DNA of 19,441 bases, taken from an uncultured Lachnospiraceae bacterium. GTDB lineage: Bacteria > Bacillota > Clostridia > Lachnospirales > Lachnospiraceae. Each line of letters starts with the position of its first letter. Within the stretch, counting starts at the first letter, position 1. The stretch is taken from positions 1 through 19,441 of the forward strand of contig CAKRLN010000007.1 of NCBI GenBank assembly GCA_934359535.1, in the 5' to 3' direction. The position numbers and the translations under genes were made by a program. Of this stretch, positions 1 through 7,988 are shown one piece after another. The notes under the pieces are model-generated. The model saw only the letters and a program-made list of their open reading frames with translations. It had not been told where the DNA came from and made no database searches.

Positions 1-1
1 C

Positions 2-715
2 TGCAGCATTTATTTTGCATATATCGGGATCTGCGTCCCGGTTCTTCTGGCAGATGGTGTGATCGCAGCAGCTTTGGGCTTTGCCTGGATGCACCGGATA
101 CGGAACCTTTTGTCACTTGTGCTTTCTGGGGCACTGCTTATCGGAATGCTTACAAATGGCCTTTATAAGAAGCCAGCGGGTTTTGCCTCGGATTATGTGA
201 CAAATGGTGCAATCATCAGTCTTACGAATATCATTCATGAGAATCAGGATCATACCTGGACGATCGTTTCTGCAAATGATGAGACACAGATGGGACTTGA
301 CCATGGATATCATACGGAAACAATCAGCTTTTTGCGGCAGATGGAATATCTGACCACCGATTCTAATATGACGATTCCGACACAGACGGTTTATTTCTTT
401 ATCGAGAAGATTCCGTTAAATTACTCTCTTGCATATAAGCAAAGTGGGCAGTCAATTTCAGTTGACGGAGCATTGCAGCCGCTTCCGAATGTCGGCGGGA
501 TTGGAATGTATGAAGGAGAGCGGCGCTGGATTGTTATGTCAAGGATGTATTACTGGGCACAGGAATTTGAACACCTTTATCCGGATGCGATGAGTGTCTA
601 CTATGAGTCAGACAATTTTATCTGCTATAAGCTGACGCAGAATATGTATCATTTATATAATCTTGCAATTGACTATGGGTTTAATCAGGTGATTGATGAG
701 GAGGAAGAGAAGTAG
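2..715 (+). CDS. Multipass membrane protein, C-terminal part (5' end outside window)
   Basis: The reading frame is open from the first bases of the window, so the gene starts upstream; an internal GTG at 59 is not a convincing start. The visible part begins with two hydrophobic stretches, roughly residues 1-30 (ending near FAWMHR) and 35-55 (LLSLVLSGALLIGMLTNG). A soluble domain of about 170 residues follows that is rich in Tyr and Asp/Glu and ends in an acidic EEEEK tail. This layout, membrane segments then an extracytoplasmic C-terminal domain, is seen in large polysaccharide-associated membrane proteins, including GT-C-like enzymes, but I recognise no diagnostic motif. It ends two bases before the next gene, so it belongs to the Pel-like operon and may fill the role of a membrane subunit such as PelE. 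That role is inference from position only. Confidence 0.75.
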   Translation, partial: CSIYFAYIGICVPVLLADGVIAAALGFAWMHRIRNLLSLVLSGALLIGMLTNGLYKKPAGFASDYVTNGAIISLTNIIHENQDHTWTIVSANDETQMGLDHGYHTETISFLRQMEYLTTDSNMTIPTQTVYFFIEKIPLNYSLAYKQSGQSISVDGALQPLPNVGGIGMYEGERRWIVMSRMYYWAQEFEHLYPDAMSVYYESDNFICYKLTQNMYHLYNLAIDYGFNQVIDEEEEK

Positions 716-717
716 CA

Positions 718-2562
718 GTGGTATCAAAAAGAAATTTTTTCAGTATTTTTATTATGATGGTCGTGCTTTTGTTTTTGTTCCAGTTCTCCATGGTCATCCG
801 GGATACCCAGAATCAGTACGATGTCAACGACAGCTATACACCAAAGCAGGCAGATGGGGGCAGTGCGTGGAAGGGAGAGACACTTTCTTTAAACAGTCTT
901 TCTTCTGACAGTCCGGAGTATGTGCTTTTTGTGGGAGATGGAAAAAGCAGTATGGCGGAGAGTATAGGACTCTGGTGCCTGTACGCAAAAAGAAATCTGG
1001 CCACCTGTGCTTCGCTTTCGGAGTGTCCGAATCCGCTTCAAAAGCTTCCGTCTATTCTTATTTTAGAATCGGAGAAGCAGGCGGCGGGAGAGGCCTTTGA
1101 ACAGGTAAAGGACATGGAAGCACATGGGGTGACGGTTATCTTTGGAAGCCTTCTTGATGCGGACCAGATTGCGGCAGATGAAGAGCTGATGCAGTTTCTT
1201 GGAATCCGGAAGGTGGAAGCAGAGGAGACGAAGCTTACCGGGGTGAAGCTTTTTTCTGGTTTTTTGCTTGGCGGGGAAACGGTTTATCAGGCACAGAATA
1301 AGAAGGAAGCCAAAGAGCGGCAGGATTTTGATTTAACGGTTCCGTGGTATCAGACTGGAGATGGAACGAAAGTATATATGACAGGGCTTTTTGCGGATAA
1401 GAAGATGAAAAACAATGGCGGAAGCATTGAAAATGAGGAGCTTCCTGCACTGATCTGGAGAAGCAGGCCGGGGGAGGGCTTTGTATTTTCTGTCTGCGGG
1501 GATTATATGAAGGATGGCACGGCAATCGGACTTCTCAATGGTATGATCTTTGATACGACAGAGAATTATATCTATCCGGTTGTCAATGCACAGAATCTGT
1601 CGGTTGTTGATTTCCCAGGATTTGCAGATGAGAATGAGGAGGAGATGCAAAAGCGCTACAGCCGTTCGGCAACTGCGGTTGGAAGGGATATTGTCTGGCC
1701 GGCACTTGAGGCACTTGCGGATCAGAGCAATCTGAAAATGACCTGCTTTTTTATGCCGCAGGGCAATCTGGAAGACGCTGCAAAGCCGGACGGCAGGGAA
1801 TATGTTTTTTATCTGAAGCAGATGAAGGAGATGGGGGCTGAGGCTGGAGTTTCCTTTAATACATTTTCCGTGCTTGATTTTGCAAAGAAGCTTGCACTTG
1901 ATGAAAGCTTTTATGCAGCGCAGAACAACCATTATCAGTTTGGGGCAGCGTTTGTGGATGGAAGTGATCTTTCTAAGGCACTGGAAGAAACCGGTTCACC
2001 GCTTCTTGATGGGATTGGAACCTATGTCTGTGATAAGGATGCCGGAAACCCTGTGATATCCTACTGCTCGGATTCCGTTACCTTACAGTCCGCAACGAGC
2101 GATGGAGTTACCTATACGTACCGTGATGATTTTAAGATGCGCAGTATTCAGAGTGCGCTTGGCTATACCAATGTCATGCTGCCAATGCAAAAGGTATTCT
2201 GGCCGGAGGATGATAGTGACAACTGGCAGATTATACAGGAAAAATTTTCAAGTAATCTTCTGACCTATTGGAAGCCATTTTCGGATTTTGAAAGTACAAC
2301 AATCTCCGAGAGTGATCAGAGAGTCCGGACATTTTTAAATCTGGATTATCAGACTGAGCAGAAGGAGAGTGAAATCCGGCTTACGGAATCTGATACAGGA
2401 AGAACGTCTTATTTTATACTGCGCACACATGAGGATGAAGTCGCAGGAGTGGATAATGGAAGCTTTATAAAGCTTGAGGACGGGGCATATCTCATTACCC
2501 TTTCCGGGACGGAAGCGGTCATCCATCTGAAGACAGAAGGGCTTCATTATTATGCGTCATAA
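718..2562 (+). CDS. Anchored extracytoplasmic Pel-locus protein with deacetylase-like fold (DUF2194-like)
   Basis: This 614-residue protein starts at a GTG preceded by a purine-rich GGAGGAAGAG at about 700. A stop codon lies in frame at 694, so no earlier start is possible. Residues 8-26 form one hydrophobic anchor after a basic N-terminus. Residues 66-280 look like an alpha/beta Rossmann-like region (YVLFVGDG, PSILILESE, GVTVIFGS). From about 290 the order of segments resembles a polysaccharide deacetylase (NodB) barrel: LSVVDFPGFADEN where the catalytic Asp motif would be, then MTCFFMPQ, then MGAEAGVSFNTFS where the HxxxH metal motif would be. The histidines appear to be missing. Gram-positive Pel loci carry a PelA-type deacetylase next to pelF, and I recall DUF2194 proteins in that place; the family name is from memory. 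A scaffold or glycan-binding role outside the membrane is as likely as catalysis. Confidence 0.8.
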   Translation: MVSKRNFFSIFIMMVVLLFLFQFSMVIRDTQNQYDVNDSYTPKQADGGSAWKGETLSLNSLSSDSPEYVLFVGDGKSSMAESIGLWCLYAKRNLATCASLSECPNPLQKLPSILILESEKQAAGEAFEQVKDMEAHGVTVIFGSLLDADQIAADEELMQFLGIRKVEAEETKLTGVKLFSGFLLGGETVYQAQNKKEAKERQDFDLTVPWYQTGDGTKVYMTGLFADKKMKNNGGSIENEELPALIWRSRPGEGFVFSVCGDYMKDGTAIGLLNGMIFDTTENYIYPVVNAQNLSVVDFPGFADENEEEMQKRYSRSATAVGRDIVWPALEALADQSNLKMTCFFMPQGNLEDAAKPDGREYVFYLKQMKEMGAEAGVSFNTFSVLDFAKKLALDESFYAAQNNHYQFGAAFVDGSDLSKALEETGSPLLDGIGTYVCDKDAGNPVISYCSDSVTLQSATSDGVTYTYRDDFKMRSIQSALGYTNVMLPMQKVFWPEDDSDNWQIIQEKFSSNLLTYWKPFSDFESTTISESDQRVRTFLNLDYQTEQKESEIRLTESDTGRTSYFILRTHEDEVAGVDNGSFIKLEDGAYLITLSGTEAVIHLKTEGLHYYAS

Positions 2563-2577
2563 AAGGAATGGTGAACT

Positions 2578-4050
2578 ATGAAAGTATGTATTGTAGCAGA
2601 GGGCTGCTATCCGTATGTGATCGGCGGAGTATCCGGCTGGATCAACAGCATGATCCAATCATTTCCAAATATAGAATTTATTCTCCTGACGATCGTTGCA
2701 AACCGCTCGTTAAGTGGAAAATTTGTCTATGAGCTGCCGGAAAATCTGACCCAGGTATATGAGGTCTATCTGGAGGATCTGGACTGGAGCATCCGCCGGA
2801 AGGAGCATCATAGCAAGCACCTTAAGAAAGAAGAATATGAGGAGCTTTTGCATATGGTGTTAAATCAGGAGACGGATTGGGACATCCTCTTTGAATTATT
2901 CCATAAGAAGGAGCTTTCCTTAGATGATCTTTTAATGGGACCGGATTTTTTGAGCATTGCAAAGAAATGTTATTATACGAGGTTTCCCAATATTGTATTT
3001 TCGGATTTCCTTTGGACACTGCGCTCAATTTACCTGCCGCTTTTTCTGACATTGAAAACGGATGTGCCAAAAGCGGATCTCTATCACTGCGTTGCTACCG
3101 GCTACGCGGGAGTGCTTGGAAGCATGGCAAAGCATTTTTATGGATGCGGGCTTTTGATCTCAGAGCATGGAATCTATACAAGGGAACGTGAGGAAGAGGT
3201 CATTAAGGCAGGCTGGGTAAAGGGTGTTTATAAAAATATCTGGATTGAACAGTTCCGGAAAATGTCATCGCTTGCCTATGACAAAGCAGATATGGTAACA
3301 AGCCTTTATGCACATGCAAAAGAGCTTCAGATTGAGCTTGGCTGTGATGAGAAGAAGCTTCGGATCACGCCGAATGGAATTCATATGGAGAATTTTTCTA
3401 ATCTTCCCGGCAAAACGAAAGAGGATGAGGGCTTTATCAATATCGGGGCTGTGCTTCGTGTAACTCCGATTAAGGATGTAAAAACAATGATCCAGTCCTT
3501 TGCCTTTGCGAAAAAGAAGGTGCCAAACTTAAAGCTCTGGATCATGGGACCATGTGATGAGGATGAGAAGTATGCAAAGGAATGCTTACAGCTTGTGGAG
3601 ACAATCGGTGTAAAGGACATTGTATTTACCGGAAGGATCAATGTAAAGGATTACCTTGGAAGAATGGATTACACGATCCTGACAAGTATCAGTGAAGGAC
3701 AGCCGCTTACGATTCTTGAGAGCTATGCGGCGAAAAAGCCGGTGATTGCAACGGATGTCGGAAATTGCAGGGAGCTGATCTATGGAAATGGAGACAGCTT
3801 TGGACAGGCGGGCATTCTGACACATATTATGAACTTAGAGGAGATCGCAGATGCGATGGCAGAGCTTGCCAGAAATGAGAAAAAGCGTATACAGATGGGA
3901 GAAGCCGGTTATAAACGTGCAGAAGCATTTTACCGGATCGAACAGATGCAGTCAGTATACAAAGACATTTATAAAAGGTTTGCTTATGACAAATATCTGG
4001 AATGGACCGATGAGCCGTTTCAGATGAGTGGGCACGGTATGGAGCGGTAG
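2578..4050 (+). CDS. pelF: GT4 family exopolysaccharide glycosyltransferase PelF
   Basis: PelF is the cytoplasmic GT-B polymerase of Pel polysaccharide and uses UDP-GlcNAc/GalNAc-type donors. The 490 residues match the family length of about 500. The N-terminus MKVCIVAEGCYPYVIGGVSG is the PelF hallmark (EGxYPYVxGGVSxW). Other family signatures are LISEHGIYTRER near residue 197, the RITPNGI motif near 262, VLRVTPIKDVKT near 298, and the GT4 EX7E motif EGQPLTILE near 378, followed by AAKKPVIATDVGNCRELI. The ATG at 2578 lies 15 bases after the preceding stop, with AAAAGG upstream. The next gene is pelG, the usual partner: PelF makes the chain that PelG passes through the membrane. Confidence 0.95.
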   Translation: MKVCIVAEGCYPYVIGGVSGWINSMIQSFPNIEFILLTIVANRSLSGKFVYELPENLTQVYEVYLEDLDWSIRRKEHHSKHLKKEEYEELLHMVLNQETDWDILFELFHKKELSLDDLLMGPDFLSIAKKCYYTRFPNIVFSDFLWTLRSIYLPLFLTLKTDVPKADLYHCVATGYAGVLGSMAKHFYGCGLLISEHGIYTREREEEVIKAGWVKGVYKNIWIEQFRKMSSLAYDKADMVTSLYAHAKELQIELGCDEKKLRITPNGIHMENFSNLPGKTKEDEGFINIGAVLRVTPIKDVKTMIQSFAFAKKKVPNLKLWIMGPCDEDEKYAKECLQLVETIGVKDIVFTGRINVKDYLGRMDYTILTSISEGQPLTILESYAAKKPVIATDVGNCRELIYGNGDSFGQAGILTHIMNLEEIADAMAELARNEKKRIQMGEAGYKRAEAFYRIEQMQSVYKDIYKRFAYDKYLEWTDEPFQMSGHGMER

Positions 4051-4052
4051 TT

Positions 4053-5498
4053 ATGGCAGGAATTGGAATCAGTTTAAATAAAATCTATGGGAAAAACACA
4101 ATGACTACAAATATAATCGGAATAGGCTATAGCACGCTTGTTACGATCGCGCCAATGCTCGTTGTGATTGCAGCACTCATTGCGATGGAATACGTGCTTG
4201 GATTTTCTAAGGTTGGGTATGCCGAACGGGAGTTATTTTCCTGTACGCTTTTATATATTTTTATCTTTGCGCTTCTTACGGCATCTCCGTTTAACTCGGT
4301 GCTGTCGAGATATCTTTCGGATATCATCTACAATGAAACCTATGCGGATATTCTGCCATGCTATAACCTTGGACTGATCATAAATATCGCATTCAGTGCA
4401 TTATTTGGAATTCCCTTCTGCATCCGCGAGGTATTGGTTGGAGGCGTGGATGCGATTTATGTGTTTACCGGCTACTGCGGATATATGGTGCTTGTCCTTG
4501 TCTTTTATTCGATGTTATATTTATCGATCTGTAAGGATTATAAGAAGATCTCCTTGTTTTTCGGGATCGGAATGGGGATCTCCTTTGTGCTTTCCTATGT
4601 GCTTGTCCATGCAGCGTCCTGGTCAGTAACCTATGCCATGCTCTTTTCCATTACCGTAGGTTTTTTAGTCACGGCAGCGCTGGAATTTTCCGTGGTACGG
4701 AGTTATTTCAGGGAAAACAGCGGCAATTACCGGAGTGTTTTTTCTTATTTCAGACAATACTGGCAGTTAATGGTAACGAACTTTTTGTATTCGCTTGGTC
4801 TGTTTATCCATAATTTCGTGTTCTGGACAACGGACCTGCGCATGGTAGTTGCAAAAAGCTTTGTCTGTGTGACGGCATATGATATGGCAACCTGCCTGGC
4901 TATGTTTACAAACATTTCGGCCAGTGTTATATTTATATCAAGAGTTGAAATGCACTTCCATGCCCGCTATAAGGCATATTCCGAGGCGGTAATCGGCGGC
5001 AGGGGAGCAGATATTGAGATTACGAAAAAGCGGATGTTTAGGCTGCTTTCCGAGGAACTTATGAACCTTTCCAGAATCCAGTTTATTATTTCGCTTGTAA
5101 TCTTTTTAATTTGTATGATCTTCCTTCCACAATTTGGATTTGGAGGACTGACACTGCGCATTTACCCATGTCTTGCAGCCGGATATTTTATTTTGTTTCT
5201 GATGTATGCAGAGATTATTTTTCTTTATTATTTTAATGATCTGGCTGGTTCTGTGCTTACGGCAGCAGTATTTTGCATTGGAACGATGGCTGGGGCTGTT
5301 GTTTCCACGCATCTGTCAGAAATCTGGTATGGAATCGGACTTACAGCCGGCTCCTTTTTGGGATGGACAACGGCTTATTTCAGACTCCGGTTTTTAGAGC
5401 GCAATCTGGATGTGCATATTTTCTGTAATGGACATCTGCTTAAGCATGGAAGGGGAAGCATGCCTTCTTCTAAAGTGTTTGACAGGTATAAGGAGTGA
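4053..5498 (+). CDS. pelG: Pel exopolysaccharide transporter PelG
   Basis: PelG is a multipass membrane protein of the MOP/Wzx-like flippase superfamily, thought to move Pel across the cytoplasmic membrane. The N-terminus MAGIGISLNKIYGKN is the typical PelG start (MAGIGFxLxKL). The 481 residues contain about a dozen hydrophobic segments, for example at 22-45, 60-80, 105-125, 135-155, 163-182 and 190-208, with further ones between 250 and 450. A basic loop lies near residues 308-335. The ATG lies two bases after the pelF stop, which implies translational coupling; GGAG in the end of pelF serves as ribosome binding site. PelF and PelG together make the Pel assignment strong. Confidence 0.93.
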   Translation: MAGIGISLNKIYGKNTMTTNIIGIGYSTLVTIAPMLVVIAALIAMEYVLGFSKVGYAERELFSCTLLYIFIFALLTASPFNSVLSRYLSDIIYNETYADILPCYNLGLIINIAFSALFGIPFCIREVLVGGVDAIYVFTGYCGYMVLVLVFYSMLYLSICKDYKKISLFFGIGMGISFVLSYVLVHAASWSVTYAMLFSITVGFLVTAALEFSVVRSYFRENSGNYRSVFSYFRQYWQLMVTNFLYSLGLFIHNFVFWTTDLRMVVAKSFVCVTAYDMATCLAMFTNISASVIFISRVEMHFHARYKAYSEAVIGGRGADIEITKKRMFRLLSEELMNLSRIQFIISLVIFLICMIFLPQFGFGGLTLRIYPCLAAGYFILFLMYAEIIFLYYFNDLAGSVLTAAVFCIGTMAGAVVSTHLSEIWYGIGLTAGSFLGWTTAYFRLRFLERNLDVHIFCNGHLLKHGRGSMPSSKVFDRYKE

Positions 5499-5503
5499 GA
5501 AGC

Positions 5504-5872
5504 ATGATAAAAGTTTTTGCAATTATTCTTGGCATATATCTTCTTGTTATAACAATCCTTTCTCTGGCGAGGCGGAGGATGACGGAGCAGTTTTGCCTGC
5601 TCTGGGGATTTTTGTCGGTTGTGAGCATCATATTTGGGGCAACGGTGAATCCGTCCGAGCTGTACCGGTATATCAGTAAGGAAGGGCTTCTTATCGTTAT
5701 GCTTGGAATTTTACTGATCGTGTGTGCAGCATGGTTTTTAAGTATCCAGGTGTCTGTGCTAATACGCAAAAACCAGGAGCTTGCCATGCAGATATCCCTT
5801 TTGAACCAGGAGAATGAGCAGATTTTAAAAACACTTCGTGATATGCGGGAGCAGACAAGGAATGATTCTTAG
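5504..5872 (+). CDS. DUF2304 family small membrane protein
   Basis: The preferred start is the ATG at 5504, eight bases after AAGGAG (5490-5495). The GTG at 5495 lies inside that ribosome binding site and is unlikely to be used. The protein has 122 residues with three hydrophobic segments: about 5-22, 28-48 and 60-85. A charged tail with heptad-like pattern follows (NQELAMQISLLNQENEQILK), probably a short coiled coil facing the cytoplasm. Size and layout fit DUF2304. Such proteins commonly sit next to DPM1-like GT2 enzymes that charge polyprenyl phosphate, and one is present at 7200. Here the two are separated by a GT4 gene. The protein may act as membrane partner of that GT2, which is inference. 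Confidence 0.8.
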   Translation: MIKVFAIILGIYLLVITILSLARRRMTEQFCLLWGFLSVVSIIFGATVNPSELYRYISKEGLLIVMLGILLIVCAAWFLSIQVSVLIRKNQELAMQISLLNQENEQILKTLRDMREQTRNDS

Positions 5873-5944
5873 ATAGACAACTGCGTCTGTTTTTAGAGTT
5901 TCGCAATTGCCTAATTTTTAGAGGCTGGAAAGGAGAGTCACACA

Positions 5945-7162
5945 ATGAAACAGATTCTGTTTGTCATCAATACAATGGGCTATGGCGGGGCAGAGCGTGC
6001 GATGATCAGTCTGATGAAGAAGCTTTCGCCAGAGGAATATAAGATTTCCCTTTATGTGCTTCTTTCCCAGGGGGAACTGCTATCGGAGGTGCCTTCCTAT
6101 GTGACGGTTTTAAATCCTAAATATTCCAGGGAATCGGTTTTATCACAGAAGGGCAAAAAGCAGCTGAAAAAGCAGGTGCTTTGCCAGATGCTTTCGCATG
6201 GTGCCGTTTTTCGCAATACCGGCTATCTGATCAGGAACCTGGCTGCAATGGGAAAAAGAGGAACGCTTTACCCGGATAAGCTGCTTTGGAAGGTGATGGC
6301 AGATGGCGGCATGAAAAACGACACGCACTATGATATCGCGGTTGCTTATCTTGAGGGCGGGGCAACGTATTATGTAAATAGGCACATCAAGGCAGATAAG
6401 AAAGTGGCATTCGTTCATGTGGATTACAAAAAAGCAGGTTATACAAGAGCCTTAGACCGTGACTGTTATCTGGACTTTGACCAGATCTTTCCAGTATCGG
6501 ATGAGGTGAAGCAGTCACTTCTTTCCGTTTATCCGGAATGTAAAAGCAAAACGGCAGTTTTCCATAATATTATCGATGAACAAGAGATCCGGGAAAAGGC
6601 ACTTCTTCCGGGCGGCTTTTCGGACTCCTATACCGGTTACCGGATTTTAACGGTTGGCAGGCTTACAGGACAGAAGGCCTATGAAGTGGCAATTGAAGCC
6701 ATGAAGATGATCAAAGACCGTGGAATTGAAGCCAGGTGGTATGTATTAGGCGATGGGGAACTAAAAAAAGAGCTTACAGACCAGATTGAAAGGCTTGGGC
6801 TTACGGACTCCTTTTTCCTGCTTGGCGTAAAGGAGAATCCATATCCGTATTACAGACAGTGTGATCTGTATGTGCATGCGACCCGGTTTGAAGGAAAAAG
6901 CATTGCAATCCAGGAGGCAAAGCTTCTTGGCTGCGCGATTCTTGTCTCGGATACAAGTGGAAACCGCGAGCAGATTACAGATGGCATAAACGGCAGGATG
7001 TGTACACTGGATGCAAAAAGCATTGCGGATATGGCTGCAGAGCTGTTATTGGATGAAAAAGAACGGAAACGTTATTCCATGCAGGTACAAAAGGAGAAGC
7101 TGTCAGAGGAAGAGGAGACAGATAGGAATATCAGGCGGCTGCTTGATGCGAACAAGGCATGA
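5945..7162 (+). CDS. GT4 family glycosyltransferase (GT-B fold), not PelF
   Basis: This 405-residue retaining GT-B glycosyltransferase presumably transfers a sugar from a nucleotide donor on the inner face of the membrane. The start MKQILFVINTMGYGGAERAM carries the GGAE loop typical of GT4 enzymes. The donor half starts near residue 235 (ILTVGRLTGQKAYEVAIEA), continues with WYVLGDGELKKEL, and contains the EX7E motif EGKSIAIQE near 318, then VSDTSGNREQI. It lacks the PelF signature motifs. The ATG follows AAAGGAG (5929-5935) by nine bases. The 72-base gap before it is the longest in the operon and shows only a weak hairpin. The acceptor is unknown; decoration of the polymer or building of a lipid-linked primer are both possible. 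Confidence 0.9.
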   Translation: MKQILFVINTMGYGGAERAMISLMKKLSPEEYKISLYVLLSQGELLSEVPSYVTVLNPKYSRESVLSQKGKKQLKKQVLCQMLSHGAVFRNTGYLIRNLAAMGKRGTLYPDKLLWKVMADGGMKNDTHYDIAVAYLEGGATYYVNRHIKADKKVAFVHVDYKKAGYTRALDRDCYLDFDQIFPVSDEVKQSLLSVYPECKSKTAVFHNIIDEQEIREKALLPGGFSDSYTGYRILTVGRLTGQKAYEVAIEAMKMIKDRGIEARWYVLGDGELKKELTDQIERLGLTDSFFLLGVKENPYPYYRQCDLYVHATRFEGKSIAIQEAKLLGCAILVSDTSGNREQITDGINGRMCTLDAKSIADMAAELLLDEKERKRYSMQVQKEKLSEEEETDRNIRRLLDANKA

Positions 7163-7199
7163 GAAAAGGATGTCTAAGATACGTAAGGAATGAGAATGT

Positions 7200-7988
7200 A
7201 TGACAATTGATAAAACAACAAAAGAGCTTTTAATCATAATTCCAGCATACAATGAGGCAAATACCATAAAAGAGCTGCTAAAAAAATTAGAGCAGCCTGA
7301 AATTGCAGAAATTGCGGATGTGCTTGTGATGAATGACGCATCAAACGATGCAACAAACTGGGTTACCAAATCAAGGAATCATCAGGTAGTAACGCATGTC
7401 TTTAATCTTGGTTATGGAAGTGCGTTGCAGCTTGGGTATAAATATGCGATCCGCAAGGGTTACCGGTATGTGATCCAGATGGATGCAGACGGTCAGCATG
7501 ATGTATGCAATATTCTGCCGATTTACAGAAGACTTAAGACAAAGGATGAAGCAGGCGGTTATCCGGATCTTGTAATTGGTTCCCGGTTTATGGAAGGAAG
7601 TACGAGCTTTGAGATATCCGGGGTAAAAAAGATCGCATTTGTCCTGTTCCGATTCCTGATCCGTCTGTTTGCCGGAAAAAAGATCACAGACCCGACATCG
7701 GGACTTCAGGGGCTAAGCTGGAGAACGGTTCTGTTTTATTCGAAATATGGCCATTTTGACGACAAATATCCGGATGCAAATATGGTCCTACAGATGCTTC
7801 TTTTGGGCTTTCGGGTGGTGGAAATCCCTGCGGTGATGCATCAGCGGATCGAAGGAAAGAGCATGCACTCCGGGTTAAAACCAGTGATTTATATGTTCCG
7901 GATGATGTTTTCCGTGTTTGCGGTACTGATCCGTGTCCGTGTGTTAAAAATTGATGTAGGAGCAGCAGATGAACTGGATAATTGGTAA
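7200..7988 (+). CDS. GT2 family glycosyltransferase, DPM1/polyprenyl-phosphate type
   Basis: The 262-residue protein has the GT-A fold of dolichol-phosphate mannosyltransferase-like enzymes, which move a sugar from a nucleotide donor to polyprenyl phosphate. Visible motifs are LLIIIPAYNEANTI near residue 10, DVLVMNDASNDAT near 40, the metal-binding MDADGQHD near 97, VIGSRFMEGS near 125, and KKITDPTSGLQG near 160. No C-terminal transmembrane pair is present, so membrane attachment may need a partner; the DUF2304 protein at 5504 is the natural candidate. The ATG follows AAGGAAT by about ten bases. The end overlaps the next gene by 20 bases. Confidence 0.9.
   Translation: MTIDKTTKELLIIIPAYNEANTIKELLKKLEQPEIAEIADVLVMNDASNDATNWVTKSRNHQVVTHVFNLGYGSALQLGYKYAIRKGYRYVIQMDADGQHDVCNILPIYRRLKTKDEAGGYPDLVIGSRFMEGSTSFEISGVKKIAFVLFRFLIRLFAGKKITDPTSGLQGLSWRTVLFYSKYGHFDDKYPDANMVLQMLLLGFRVVEIPAVMHQRIEGKSMHSGLKPVIYMFRMMFSVFAVLIRVRVLKIDVGAADELDNW

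Noticed and set aside
1333..1932. 199-residue open frame on the minus strand inside the deacetylase-like gene
   Set aside because: It lies wholly antisense to a gene with family-like sequence, and its translation is Cys/Ile/Arg-rich with no motif and no clear ribosome binding site.
5873..5944. Hairpin AGAC/GTCT followed by TTTTT between the DUF2304 and GT4 genes
   Set aside because: The stem has only four base pairs, too weak for a terminator or attenuator; the gap contains nothing else I can support.
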